NCBI RefSeq assembly: GCF_006442975.2
Contig: NZ_CP083954.1
Span: 2,177,501-2,241,500, forward strand
Origin: Mesorhizobium sp. B2-1-1
GTDB taxonomy: Bacteria > Pseudomonadota > Alphaproteobacteria > Rhizobiales > Rhizobiaceae
Length of the DNA: 64,000 nt
Direction: 5' to 3'
The translations under genes and the position numbers were made by a program. Below are positions 26,167-34,859 of this stretch, one piece after another (the first letter of the stretch is position 1; every line of letters begins with the position of its first letter). The notes below the pieces were generated by a model, which saw only the letters and a list, made by a program, of their open reading frames with translations, was not told the DNA's origin and did not search any database.

Positions 26167-26592
26167 TTACGCACCGATCGCTTCCAGCCCTTCCTCCAGC
26201 CAATCGGCGAGCAACGGCAAGCCGAGCAGGTATTTGGCCGTGTGCTTGTTGGCGCGCTCGCGCGCGGCGGCGACGGCGTCGGCCCATTCCGAGGCATCGT
26301 AGTCGCCACGGCCGACCCAAGCGAGCGCGACGAGCTCGGCCGCCTCGTCGACATTGAGGTCGTTGATCAGCTCGCGCAGTTCCTCTTCGGTCAGGTTTTC
26401 CGAGCTTTCCTCGGCGAGTCCGTCATGATGATGATTGTCACGGGTGTTTCCATCGAACTCGATTTCGTGTTCGGCGCCGTCGGCATAGTCTTCATTGATC
26501 GCGGCGCTCAACGCCTTGCATTTGAGGATGAACAGCCGCACGGTGTCGGGCCCGATCGTCAAATCCCAGTTCTTTTCAAGCCGTCGCTGCAC
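26167..26592 (-). CDS. DUF3775-domain protein
   Basis: 141 residues, very acidic. The pattern LTEEELRELINDLNVDEAAELVALAWVGRGDYD (seen in pieces) and LGLPLLADWLEEGLEA match DUF3775, a small family of unknown function found mainly in alphaproteobacteria. A low-complexity His/Asp segment (DNHHHDG) separates the N- and C-terminal halves. No signal peptide, so cytoplasmic. It is divergent from the TPR gene. Confidence 0.78.
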   Translation of the reverse strand: MQRRLEKNWDLTIGPDTVRLFILKCKALSAAINEDYADGAEHEIEFDGNTRDNHHHDGLAEESSENLTEEELRELINDLNVDEAAELVALAWVGRGDYDASEWADAVAAARERANKHTAKYLLGLPLLADWLEEGLEAIGA

Positions 26593-26742
26593 TGGCGGTC
26601 TCCGCTGGCTCAGCTTTCATCGCCGCCGATGATAGCGGATTTCGAGCATCCGTCACCTCATGTTAGCCCCTTGCTTTTTTCCGGGATGAAACCGCCGACA
26701 CGCTGCGTTAGTGTTGCATTCTCACCCCTCCAGGAGGCTCCG

Positions 26743-27276
26743 ATGCATAAAAGAGTGCTGATCCAGGCGGCGAGCGCGCTTCTCGCTCTGCAGTTCCTTG
26801 CCGTTCCGGTGTTTGCCGCAGGCAGCGGTGACGACACCAGTACGACCACCAAATGCAAGAAAGGCATGGTCTGGGACAAGAAGAAGAACAAGTGCGTCGC
26901 ACCCCAGGAAGGCATGCTGGACGACGACAGCATCTATGATGCCGGGCATGACCTGGCGATGGCCGGCCGCTATGACGAGGCGATCGCCGTGCTCAGCCTC
27001 GCCGCCAACAAGCAGGACCCGCGCATCCTCAACTATCTCGGCTATTCGCACCGCCATTCCGGCCGCGTCGCCGTTGGCCTCGGCTATTACGAGGAAGCGC
27101 TGCGCATCGATCCCAACTACACGCTGGTGCGCGAATATCTCGGCGAAGCCCATCTCCAGATCGGCGACCTGGCCGGCGCCCAGCAACAGCTGATGGAGAT
27201 CGAAAAGCGAACCGGCAAGGGTTCACGCGAATACGGCATGCTGGCCGAACAGATCGACCATTTCATGAGGAGCTGA
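26743..27276 (+). CDS. Exported tetratricopeptide-repeat protein
   Basis: 177 residues from ATG 26743, with AGGAGG upstream. A signal peptide (LLALQFLAVPVFA) precedes a short Lys-rich segment with CKKGMVWDKKKNKCV, a two-Cys motif. About three TPR units follow (AGHDLAMAGRYDEAIAVLSL; YLGYSHRHSGRVAVGLGYYEEAL; YLGEAHLQIGDLAGAQQQL). It is probably a periplasmic scaffold of unknown partner. A strong terminator follows. Confidence 0.83.
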   Translation: MHKRVLIQAASALLALQFLAVPVFAAGSGDDTSTTTKCKKGMVWDKKKNKCVAPQEGMLDDDSIYDAGHDLAMAGRYDEAIAVLSLAANKQDPRILNYLGYSHRHSGRVAVGLGYYEEALRIDPNYTLVREYLGEAHLQIGDLAGAQQQLMEIEKRTGKGSREYGMLAEQIDHFMRS

Positions 27277-27296
27277 CCCCCCTCAATGCCTTTTCG

Positions 27297-27328
27297 AACC
27301 GGCCGCGAGCAATCACGGCCGGTTTTTT
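27297..27328 (+). terminator. Rho-independent terminator after the TPR gene
   Basis: AACCGGCCG and CGGCCGGTT pair perfectly over 9 bp with a 10-base loop, followed by six T. Confidence 0.85.
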
Positions 27329-27421
27329 GTTGCCATGCCGGCTCCTGCGACGGCGCGCGCGAAAACGGTGATGATTTCTTCAGAAACCGATTTTTGGGCG
27401 TGAAAAGCCCACAAAGATTGC

Positions 27422-27545
27422 TATATTCAGGGAAATTGCGGTGAACGGTTCCGTTAGCCCGAGGCTGCCGGACCGTTTTCTTTTTGCACCATCGATAAGG
27501 CTTTCCCCGAAATGCGGGGGTGGCGGCAGGAAAGGTCAGGTATCA
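27422..27545 (+). promoter_or_regulatory. greA leader with intrinsic-terminator hairpin and possible leader ORF
   Basis: TATATT at 27422-27427 is a plausible -10. Ten to twenty bases downstream a hairpin forms from 27444 to 27477: the outer arms AACGGTTCCG/CGGACCGTT pair with one bulge and the inner arms AGCC/GGCT close a CGA loop. TTTTCTTTTT follows, which is a classical terminator before the coding region. A 35-codon frame starts at GTG 27441 and ends at a TGA overlapping the greA ATG (ATGA). A second small hairpin (CCCCG/CGGGG) lies at 27506-27520. Premature termination giving a short RNA, as in E. coli greA (GraL), is inferred. Confidence 0.5.
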
Positions 27546-28018
27546 TGAACAAGGTCCCGATGACAGGCGAGGGGTTCGCGTCATTGAAGGAAGAACTGCG
27601 CTGGCGCCAGCAGGAGGAGCGGCCGCGCATCATCGAGGCGATCTCCGAAGCGCGCTCGCACGGCGACCTATCCGAAAATGCCGAATACCATGCCGCCAAA
27701 GAGGCGCAGAGCCTCAATGAGGGCCGTGTCAACGAGCTCGAGGATCTCATCGCCCGGGCCGAAGTCATCGATGTCACCAAGCTCAGCGGCGACAAGGTCA
27801 AGTTCGGCGCCACCGTGGTGCTGGTCGACGAGGACACCGAGGAGAAGAAGACCTACCAGATCGTCGGCGATCAGGAGGCGGACGTGAAGTCCGGCCGCAT
27901 CTCGATCTCCTCGCCGATCGCGCGGGCGCTCATCGGCAAGGAAGTCGGCGACGCCATCGAGGTCAACGCGCCGGGTGGTGCAAGAGGATACGAGATCGTC
28001 CAGGTGCAGTTTATCTAA
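27545..28018 (+). CDS. greA: Transcription elongation factor GreA
   Basis: 157 residues from ATG 27545, with AGGAAAGG eight bases upstream; an ATG at 27512 lacks such a site. The N-terminal coiled coil ([20 protein letters not shown]..., with the acidic tip [17 protein letters not shown]) enters the RNA polymerase secondary channel and stimulates cleavage of backtracked RNA. The C-terminal FKBP-like domain ends [18 protein letters not shown]. Length and motifs are canonical. Confidence 0.96.
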   Translation: MNKVPMTGEGFASLKEELRWRQQEERPRIIEAISEARSHGDLSENAEYHAAKEAQSLNEGRVNELEDLIARAEVIDVTKLSGDKVKFGATVVLVDEDTEEKKTYQIVGDQEADVKSGRISISSPIARALIGKEVGDAIEVNAPGGARGYEIVQVQFI

Positions 28019-28060
28019 GGGGTTCGAGGGGCGCTGATCTGCGCGTTTTTAGCCAAGGTT

Positions 28061-28220
28061 GGCGCCGCCCCTCATCCGCCTGCCGGCACCTTCTCCCCGT
28101 ATAGTGACGGGGAGAAGACGGCTGAACGCGAAGTCGGCGTCTATTCTGCAAACGCTTAAAATTGGCGCAGTCATCGGTGAAGGTGTCCTTCTCCCCGGCA
28201 GGGCGATGAGGGGCAGCGCC
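28061..28220. repeat. MITE-like inverted-repeat element (160 bp)
   Basis: Terminal inverted repeats of 26 bases (28061-28086 and 28195-28220) match at 23 positions. They begin GGCGC-GCCCCTCATC and include CTGCCGG. A second inner palindrome (CTTCTCCCCGT ... ACGGGGAGAAG) lies near the left end. No coding capacity. The pattern is like that of the element at 55213-55375 and of repeats common in rhizobial intergenic DNA, so it is a non-autonomous mobile or RNA-structural element between greA and the LPS genes. Confidence 0.7.
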
Positions 28221-28239
28221 AGCTTTCCGATTGAATAGA

Positions 28240-29229
28240 TCAGTTCTTGCCAGCGCCGGCCTGACCATGCGTCTGGTGCTCCAGCAGCCTCTCAGCCTCA
28301 GCCACCACCCTCGCGGGCGACACTCGCTCACCGGGCGCGGCCTGCAGCGTCGATGCATAGGGGCCGCGCGGACCGGTCAAACCCGGCTCCGTGGCCAAAA
28401 ACACCGCGACCGTCGGCAGGCCGAAGGCGCTGGCGAGATGCGTGAGCCCCGTATCGGCGCCGATTACCAGCCTCGAGCTGCCCAGGATCGCCGCGATGTC
28501 GGCCAATGGTGATTTTGGCACGATGCTCGTCGATGGAACTGCCCGGGCGATCGCTTCAGCCACCGCCTGTTCGCGCTCGTCCGACCAGGTCGTGACCGGC
28601 GTCATGCCGCGCTCAACCAGCAGGCGGCCGGTTTCGATCCAGTCTTCAACAGGCCACTTCTTGTCCTCGCGGCTGGTGCCGTGCAGCAGGAAGGCCGTGT
28701 TGCCGGCTATGCCGGTCAGATTGCCGGGCGGCGGCACAATGCCCGAATCCAGTATCGAAAGATCGGGCCGGTAACCCAACGCCTGCCCGAAAAGCCGTCG
28801 CGTCCGCTCGATGGCGTGCAGGTTGCGGGGGACGGCGTGGCCGACGTCGTAAAGCAGCGTTGCCGAAGGCTCGCGCGCGCTTGAGCGGTCGAAGCCGGCG
28901 ATCGGCGCCTTCGCCTGCCTGGCCACCAGCGCCGATTTCAACAGGCCTTGCGCATCGATGACCAGATCATAGCGGCACGCACGCAAGGCGCGTCGCAAGG
29001 CGGTCGCCTCGCGCCAGGTGGCCTTGTCGAAGAGATGTTTTCGCCAACGCCGGATGGCGACCGTGTGGATGGTTCCGACTGCGGGGTGCAGCGCGACGAT
29101 GCCGGCGAAAGCCTCCTCGACGCACCAGGCGAAGGCAATATCGGGCCGTGCGCGGCGCGCATCCTGGAGCGCCGGAAAAGTGTGGATGACATCGCCCATC
29201 GACGAGGTCTTGACGATCAGCACCTTCAT
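28240..29229 (-). CDS. waaC: LPS heptosyltransferase I
   Basis: 329 residues; ATG 29229 overlaps the waaF stop (ATGA). GT9 family, beginning [20 protein letters not shown]. The donor-binding C-terminal half has LLHGTSREDKKWP and the ADP-heptose loop VIGADTGLTHLASAFGLPTVAVF. It adds the first L-glycero-D-manno-heptose to Kdo of lipid A at the inner face of the inner membrane. It is the last gene of hldD-waaF-waaC. Confidence 0.92.
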   Translation of the reverse strand: MKVLIVKTSSMGDVIHTFPALQDARRARPDIAFAWCVEEAFAGIVALHPAVGTIHTVAIRRWRKHLFDKATWREATALRRALRACRYDLVIDAQGLLKSALVARQAKAPIAGFDRSSAREPSATLLYDVGHAVPRNLHAIERTRRLFGQALGYRPDLSILDSGIVPPPGNLTGIAGNTAFLLHGTSREDKKWPVEDWIETGRLLVERGMTPVTTWSDEREQAVAEAIARAVPSTSIVPKSPLADIAAILGSSRLVIGADTGLTHLASAFGLPTVAVFLATEPGLTGPRGPYASTLQAAPGERVSPARVVAEAERLLEHQTHGQAGAGKN

Positions 29230-30233
29230 GCGGAGGCCGGGATGTCCAGCAGGCGGTCCGCCGCCGCCATGACCCGTGCGACCTCGAGCGTCTTCAGGCA
29301 ATTGAGGTGGCCGAGCGGACAGATCTTGCGGTGGCAAGGCGAGCAGGAGAGGCCGAGCCAGACCAGTTCGCGCCGTTCGGCCAGCGGCGGCGTATTCTGT
29401 GGCGAGGTCGAACCATAGACGGCGACAACCGGCGTGCCGACCGCCGCCGCAACATGCATCAGCCCGCTGTCATTGGAGACCGCCAGCCCGGCGGCCGCGA
29501 TCAGGTCGATGGCGTCCTCCAGCCGCGTCTGGCCGGCCAGGTCGACCACGCCAGGAGCGAGGGCTGCGATCTCCGCGGTCACGTCGCGGTCGTTCTTCGA
29601 CCCGAACAGCGCGACCTTGAACCTTCTGGCCATGAACTCCCGGGCAAGCCCGGCATAGTGTTCGCTCGGCCAGCGCTTGGCCGGGCCGAACTCGGCACCT
29701 GGCATCAGCGCCACGAATTTCTGCGGCCCCAGGCCGAAACGGTCGAGCAGGGTGGCCTGGTTATTGGCGTCCACCGTCAGATGAGGTGCCCGAAAATCGC
29801 CACCCTGTGCAAGGCCGAAATAGGCCTGCGCCGTGCGCCGTTTCACGGCCTCCGGCAGCGGAACGATGTCGGTCAACAGGCCGTAGCGCATTTCCCTGAG
29901 ATGGCCGAAACGCCGCGGAATGCGGGCAAAGAACGGGATCAGCGCCGACTTCCAACTGCCCGGCAAGATATAGGCGCTGTCGTAACGGCCGCGCAGCAGA
30001 CGGCCGAAGCGGCGCCGATGTGCGAATTCGAGCGCGCCGGGTTTCAGCGGGAAATCGATCTGCTGGCGGACCTCAGGCATACGCTTGACCAAAGGGGCCG
30101 CCCAGGCCGGCGCCAGCACGTCGATGGCTGCATTTGGATGAAGCTCCTTCAGCGCCGAGAACAGGCACTGCGCCATCACCATATCGCCCACCCAGCGTGG
30201 GCCGATCACGAGGATCGCTGGGCTTTCAGCCAT
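29226..30233 (-). CDS. waaF: LPS heptosyltransferase II
   Basis: 335 residues, GT9 family. The N-terminus [16 protein letters not shown] and the motifs [19 protein letters not shown] and [29 protein letters not shown] are typical of WaaF, which adds the second heptose. [17 protein letters not shown] near the end is the Cys-rich segment seen in many WaaF proteins. It overlaps hldD by 28 bases and waaC by 4, so the three are one operon. Confidence 0.92.
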   Translation of the reverse strand: MAESPAILVIGPRWVGDMVMAQCLFSALKELHPNAAIDVLAPAWAAPLVKRMPEVRQQIDFPLKPGALEFAHRRRFGRLLRGRYDSAYILPGSWKSALIPFFARIPRRFGHLREMRYGLLTDIVPLPEAVKRRTAQAYFGLAQGGDFRAPHLTVDANNQATLLDRFGLGPQKFVALMPGAEFGPAKRWPSEHYAGLAREFMARRFKVALFGSKNDRDVTAEIAALAPGVVDLAGQTRLEDAIDLIAAAGLAVSNDSGLMHVAAAVGTPVVAVYGSTSPQNTPPLAERRELVWLGLSCSPCHRKICPLGHLNCLKTLEVARVMAAADRLLDIPASA

Positions 30234-31156
30234 TCGACATAGTCTCTGACGCCGGTTTCGACGCTGCGGAATTGCCCATTGTAACCGGCGGCGCGCAGAC
30301 GCGACATATCAGCTTGCGTGAAGCTCTGGTAGCTGCCCTTGAGGTGGTCGGGAAAGGGGATGTACTCGATCTCGCCCTTGCCCAGCGCGTCGATGACGGT
30401 TTCGGCAATGGCGCGGAAGGGTTGCGCCCGGCCGGTGCCGCAGTTGAAGATGCCGCTCGCGCCGCGCTTCCACAGCCACAGATTGACATCGGCGACGTCG
30501 CCGACATGGATGAAGTCGCGGCTCTGCTCGCCGGGGCCAAAGCCGTCATGGGCGCCGAACAGCTTTGGATTCTCGCCACGCCCGACCTGGTTGAACAGAT
30601 GAAAGGCGACCGAGGCCATGGCGTCCTTGTGCGCCTCGCGCGGCCCATAGACGTTGAAGTAGCGCAGGCCCGCGACCTGCGAATGATCGGTATCGAAGAC
30701 ATTGCGCCTGACATAGTCATCGAACAGCTTTTTTGAATAGGCGTAGACGTTGAGCGGCCGCTCAAGCTCCGCGTCCTCGCGGAACTCGGAGCCGCCGCCA
30801 TAGACCGATGCCGAGGAGGCGTAGAGGAAGGGCACGCGCAGCGCCAGGCAGGCATGCAGCAGCCGCTTCGAATAGGCGTAGTTCACCTCCATCATGAACT
30901 TGCCGTTCCATTCGGTGGTGGTCGAGCAGGCGCCCTGATGGAAGACGGCCTCGATGCGGCCGAGCCCGCCGTCCTCGAGGCGGGCCAGGAAATCGTCCTT
31001 GTCGAGATAGTCGGCGATCCGCAAGTCAGCAAGGTTGGCGATCTTGTGGCCATCGCTCAGGTCGTCGACGACCAAAATGTCGTCGTGGCCCTCCGAATTG
31101 AGCGCGGCGACGATGTTGGAGCCGATCATGCCGGCGCCGCCCGTGACGATGATCAT
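30206..31156 (-). CDS. hldD: ADP-L-glycero-D-manno-heptose 6-epimerase
   Basis: 316 residues from ATG 31156. Short-chain dehydrogenase fold: [20 protein letters not shown] binds [14 protein letters not shown] and [11 protein letters not shown] give the Ser and YxxxK catalytic residues, and [13 protein letters not shown] is HldD-specific. It converts ADP-D,D-heptose to ADP-L,D-heptose, the donor for the two downstream transferases. TTATAA near 31190 upstream may be the -10 of the operon. Confidence 0.95.
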   Translation of the reverse strand: MIIVTGGAGMIGSNIVAALNSEGHDDILVVDDLSDGHKIANLADLRIADYLDKDDFLARLEDGGLGRIEAVFHQGACSTTTEWNGKFMMEVNYAYSKRLLHACLALRVPFLYASSASVYGGGSEFREDAELERPLNVYAYSKKLFDDYVRRNVFDTDHSQVAGLRYFNVYGPREAHKDAMASVAFHLFNQVGRGENPKLFGAHDGFGPGEQSRDFIHVGDVADVNLWLWKRGASGIFNCGTGRAQPFRAIAETVIDALGKGEIEYIPFPDHLKGSYQSFTQADMSRLRAAGYNGQFRSVETGVRDYVEWLKAQRSS

Positions 31157-31372
31157 GAACGCCTCTGGTTGCTTGCGATTCCGGTCCTTATAAGGGAGGC
31201 TTGCGAAGCTGTCGACAAAGCAGCGTTGCCGGGCGGCACTGGGATCCGCAAGAACAATCGAGGGGTGGACCCGTCCGCGATTGCCCTGCGCGGGGCAGCG
31301 CGCCACAGTGGCGCCGCAAAGCTGCCGCTTCAGTCGGCTCGCGCCGCCGGGCGCGATCATGAGGGACCAGGA

Positions 31373-32005
31373 ATGCCGTCGACAGAGCTGCTCGTCGCGT
31401 TTTTCGCCACCACGGCGATCTTCGCCTATATTCCAGGCCCGGCCATGCTCTATGCCGCCGCGCAGACGATGGCGCGCGGCCGCTGGTCCGGCCTGACTGC
31501 GGCGCTCGGCATTCATCTGGGCGGCTATGTTCACGTCTTTGCCGCTGCCGCCGGCCTGTCCGTGCTTTTCCACGCCGTGCCGCCGCTCTACATGGCGGTC
31601 AAGCTCGTCGGCGCGCTCTACCTAATCTGGCTCGGTGTGGCGCTGTTCCGCAAACGCGCGGAAGGCGACATGGCACTGCCGGCGATCGAGCGGAAATCGG
31701 CTTGCCGCGCCTTTTTCGAGAGCATCGCCGTCGAGGTGCTCAATCCGAAGACCGCGATCTTCTTCATGGCCTTCCTGCCCCAGTTCATCGATGCCTCTGC
31801 CGCATTCCCGGTCTGGCTGCAATTCGTCGTGCTGGGCACGACAGTCAACCTGATGTTCTCCTCGGCCGATATCGTCTGCGTGTTCCTGGCTGGTGCCGTG
31901 ATCGGCAGGCTGCGCCGCTCCAGCAGCGCCCAGCGCATGATGCAGCGAGCCGGCGGCGCGGTGCTGGTCGGGCTTGGCGTCCATGTCGCCTTGCAGAAGA
32001 GTTGA
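31373..32005 (+). CDS. LysE/RhtB-family exporter
   Basis: 210 residues from ATG 31373, with GGGACCAGG upstream. Six hydrophobic helices are visible; the N-terminal family motif is [22 protein letters not shown] (in the LysE-type P-GP-M pattern), followed by [13 protein letters not shown] and [15 protein letters not shown]. Relatives export amino acids or homoserine lactones. It sits between the two arms of the heptose locus without an evident link to it. Confidence 0.86.
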   Translation: MPSTELLVAFFATTAIFAYIPGPAMLYAAAQTMARGRWSGLTAALGIHLGGYVHVFAAAAGLSVLFHAVPPLYMAVKLVGALYLIWLGVALFRKRAEGDMALPAIERKSACRAFFESIAVEVLNPKTAIFFMAFLPQFIDASAAFPVWLQFVVLGTTVNLMFSSADIVCVFLAGAVIGRLRRSSSAQRMMQRAGGAVLVGLGVHVALQKS

Positions 32006-32127
32006 GGAGGCCAGCCGGCGTTGCGCTGGCTCGAATTGCGGTATATCGGCATCGCCATGAACGACCGATCCCGGCCAATTTGTCCTCCATGCATCTTCAA
32101 AACCGGTTTTTGCGCGTTGCCAGTGAC

Positions 32128-33621
32128 ATGACCAAGCACGACCCACTTTCCCCCGAGCCCTTGCACCGCGCCATCGCGCACTTCGGCCAGGCCACCGTGC
32201 TGGTGGTCGGCGATCTCATCCTTGACCGGTTCGTCAACGGCATCATCGAGCGGATTTCGCCTGAAGCGCCGATCCCGGTGCTCCATGGGCGCGGCGAGAG
32301 CCTGGCGATGGGCGGCGCCGGCAATGTCGTGGCCAACATCATCTCGCTCGGCGCCGCCGCCATTCCGGTCTCGGTGATCGGCTCTGATACGGCAGGCGAC
32401 AGCCTGGTGCGCATGCTCGGCGAGCTTGGCGCCGACACGACAGGCCTGGCGCGGGAGCGCGGCCGCATGACGTCGTCCAAGAGCCGCTTCAGCGCGCTCA
32501 ACCAGCAGGTGCTGCGCTTCGACGAGGAAGAGATCAAGCCGCTCGGCGCGGCGGAGCGCGCGGCGCTGGTCCGGCATTTCCGCGCCGCGCTGGCGCACGC
32601 CGACATCGTCATCCTGTCGGATTACGGCAAGGGCATCCTGCTCGACGGCGTCGCCGGCGAATTGATCGCGATCTGCCGCGAGGCGGGAAAGCCGGTGCTG
32701 GTCGATCCGAAGGGCCGGGATTATGCACGCTATGCCGGCGCGACCGCCATCACGCCCAACCGCAAGGAACTCGGCGAAGCGGTCGAACGGCCGGTGTTCA
32801 GCGATGACGAGATCGTGGCCGCGGCGCGCGAGCTGCTTGCGGCGCATGGCTTCGACTTCGTCGTCGCCACGCGCAGCGAAAAGGGCATGAGCGTCGTCGG
32901 TCCGACGGAGGCGCGCCACATCGCCACGCAGGCGCGCGAAGTGTTCGATGTGTCGGGCGCCGGCGATACGGTGATCGCGACCTTCGCGCTGGCGCTTGCC
33001 GCCGGCGCCGATCCGGCCGCGGCCGCCTCGATCGCCAATGCAGCCGGCGGCGTTGTGGTGGGCAAGCGAGGCACGGCGCGGCTGACGGTCGAGGAACTCA
33101 ACGGCGCGCTGTTTCGATCGCACGGTCCGAGCGTCCACAGGGATGCCATCCTCGACGCCAAATCGGCCGCACGGCTGGTGGCGGCGTGGAAGGAGGAAGG
33201 CCTCAGCGTCGGCTTCACCAATGGCTGTTTCGACATCCTTCATGCCGGCCATGTCAGCCTGCTGCACGCGGCGCGCAGCCAGTGCGACCGGCTGGTGCTC
33301 GGCCTCAACAGCGATGCCTCGGTGCGCCGGCTGAAGGGGCCGGAACGGCCCGTCAACGACCAGCACGACCGCGCCTGCGTGCTGGCGGCGCTCGCGTCGG
33401 TCGACGCGGTGGTGGTCTTCGACGAGGACACGCCGCTGGCGCTGATCGAGGCGCTTCTGCCCGACATACTCGTCAAGGGCGCCGACTACACGGTCGACAC
33501 CGTGGTCGGCGCGGACGTGGTGCAGAAAGCGGGCGGGCGCGTGGTCCTGGTCGATCTCGTCGCCGGCAAGAGCACGACCGGCACCATCGGCAGGCTGCGC
33601 TCGGCCGGCAACAAGAATTGA
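32128..33621 (+). CDS. hldE: Bifunctional heptose-7-phosphate kinase / heptose-1-phosphate adenylyltransferase
   Basis: 497 residues from ATG 32128; an in-frame ATG at 32089 is possible and neither has a clear ribosome site. The N-terminal PfkB-type kinase domain has GGAGNVVANI and DVSGAGDT (about 274-281, with the catalytic Asp). The C-terminal nucleotidyltransferase begins at GFTNGCFDILHAGHV (about 362-376). It phosphorylates D-glycero-D-manno-heptose-7-phosphate and later adenylylates heptose-1-phosphate. It is followed directly by gmhA and gmhB, so the whole ADP-heptose pathway is local. Confidence 0.95.
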   Translation: MTKHDPLSPEPLHRAIAHFGQATVLVVGDLILDRFVNGIIERISPEAPIPVLHGRGESLAMGGAGNVVANIISLGAAAIPVSVIGSDTAGDSLVRMLGELGADTTGLARERGRMTSSKSRFSALNQQVLRFDEEEIKPLGAAERAALVRHFRAALAHADIVILSDYGKGILLDGVAGELIAICREAGKPVLVDPKGRDYARYAGATAITPNRKELGEAVERPVFSDDEIVAAARELLAAHGFDFVVATRSEKGMSVVGPTEARHIATQAREVFDVSGAGDTVIATFALALAAGADPAAAASIANAAGGVVVGKRGTARLTVEELNGALFRSHGPSVHRDAILDAKSAARLVAAWKEEGLSVGFTNGCFDILHAGHVSLLHAARSQCDRLVLGLNSDASVRRLKGPERPVNDQHDRACVLAALASVDAVVVFDEDTPLALIEALLPDILVKGADYTVDTVVGADVVQKAGGRVVLVDLVAGKSTTGTIGRLRSAGNKN

Positions 33622-33628
33622 GGGTTTC

Positions 33629-34201
33629 ATGTCCGAACTGAACGATTACCTGGTCCGCTCGGCGGCCGCGATCACGGCGCTGGTCGAGCGCGATCTAACA
33701 GGCGCGATGGAACGTGCGGCGAGCGCGATCGTCGCCGCCCTTTCGTCGGGCAAGGCGCTGCTGATCTGCGGCAATGGCGGTTCGGCCAGCGACGCCATTC
33801 ACATCGCCGGCGAACTGGTCGGCCGCTTTCTCAAGGAGCGCAAGGGCTACAATGTCATCGCGCTGCCGGCCAATGCCGCGGTGCTGACCGCCTGGGGTAA
33901 TGATTACGGCTTCGACACCGTTTTTTCGCGCCAGGTCGAGGCGCATGGCGCGGCCGGCGGCGTGCTTCTGGCGATCTCGACCAGCGGCAATTCGCCGAGC
34001 ATCCTGGCGGCCGCCGAACAGGCACGGACCATGGGCATGACGGTGATCGGCCTGACAGGCGACACAGGCGGCAAGCTCGCGCCGCTCACCGACATCCTGC
34101 TCAACGTGCCCTCGACCTCGACGCCGATCATCCAGCAAGGGCATCTGTGCCTCTACCATCACCTGTGCGAGGTGGTGGAAGCGCGCCTCAGCAATGGCTG
34201 A
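33629..34201 (+). CDS. gmhA: Sedoheptulose-7-phosphate isomerase
   Basis: 190 residues, starting seven bases after hldE. The SIS domain has ICGNGGSASDAIHIAGELVGRF and AISTSGNSPSILAA; His/Glu residues of GmhA are present in QQGHLCLYHHLCEVVE. It makes D-glycero-D-manno-heptose-7-phosphate, the first step to ADP-heptose. It overlaps gmhB by 8 bases. Confidence 0.95.
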   Translation: MSELNDYLVRSAAAITALVERDLTGAMERAASAIVAALSSGKALLICGNGGSASDAIHIAGELVGRFLKERKGYNVIALPANAAVLTAWGNDYGFDTVFSRQVEAHGAAGGVLLAISTSGNSPSILAAAEQARTMGMTVIGLTGDTGGKLAPLTDILLNVPSTSTPIIQQGHLCLYHHLCEVVEARLSNG

Positions 34202-34844
34202 CAAGGCGCCGCACCCGTTGGCCGAGCCGGGCCTGTGGGTGGAGCGGATCGGCGGCAGGGTTTTTCCCGCCGGCCAGCCGGCGCTGTTCCTCGATCGCGA
34301 CGGCACCATCAATGTCGATACCGACTATCCCAGCGATCCGGCCGAGATCGAGCTCCGGCCGCAGATGTTGCCGGCGATCGCCGCCGCCAACAATGCTGGC
34401 ATCCCGGTCGTGGTGGTGACCAACCAGTCCGGCATCGCGCGCGGCTATTTCGGTTGGAGTGCCTTCGCCGATGTGAACCGCCGCGTGCTCGACCTGTTGC
34501 GCGATCAGGGCGTTGTCGTGGACATGGTGCTGGCCTGCGCCTACCACGAGGCTGGCGTGGGGCCGCTGGGCATATCGGATCACCCGATGCGCAAACCCAA
34601 TCCCGGCATGCTCTTCGAGGCGGCGAGACGCCTCGATCTCGATCTCCGGCGGTCCGTGATCGTCGGCGACAAGCTGGCCGACATGGAGGCAGGCCTGGGC
34701 GCCGGCCTGCCGCAGGGCTGGCTCGTCGGCGGCGAGGCGCAGCTTCGCTCCGGCTTCGTCATCAGGCCCTTGCGGGACAGCAGCGACCTCGACGGTCTCA
34801 TCGCCGCCATAGGACGGCTCGATGGGCGAGCCAAGCCGTCCTGA
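34194..34844 (+). CDS. gmhB: D,D-heptose 1,7-bisphosphate phosphatase (HAD family)
   Basis: 216 residues. HAD motif I is LFLDRDGTINVDTDYP, motif II VVTNQSGIARG, motif III KPNPGML and motif IV VIVGDKLADMEAGLGAG. It removes the anomeric phosphate before adenylylation by HldE. The zinc-binding loop of E. coli GmhB (Cys-His-Cys-Cys) is only half kept: C115 and H118 are present but the two later Cys are replaced by GISDH. Zinc-free relatives exist, so activity is likely retained. Confidence 0.9.
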   Translation: MADKAPHPLAEPGLWVERIGGRVFPAGQPALFLDRDGTINVDTDYPSDPAEIELRPQMLPAIAAANNAGIPVVVVTNQSGIARGYFGWSAFADVNRRVLDLLRDQGVVVDMVLACAYHEAGVGPLGISDHPMRKPNPGMLFEAARRLDLDLRRSVIVGDKLADMEAGLGAGLPQGWLVGGEAQLRSGFVIRPLRDSSDLDGLIAAIGRLDGRAKPS

Positions 34845-34859
34845 CCCGGATCCGACCGC

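Noticed and set aside
31157..31573. N-terminal extension of hldD on the minus strand
   Set aside because: It has no homologous content; the canonical Rossmann start [12 protein letters not shown] is at 31156 and the extension crosses a divergent promoter region.
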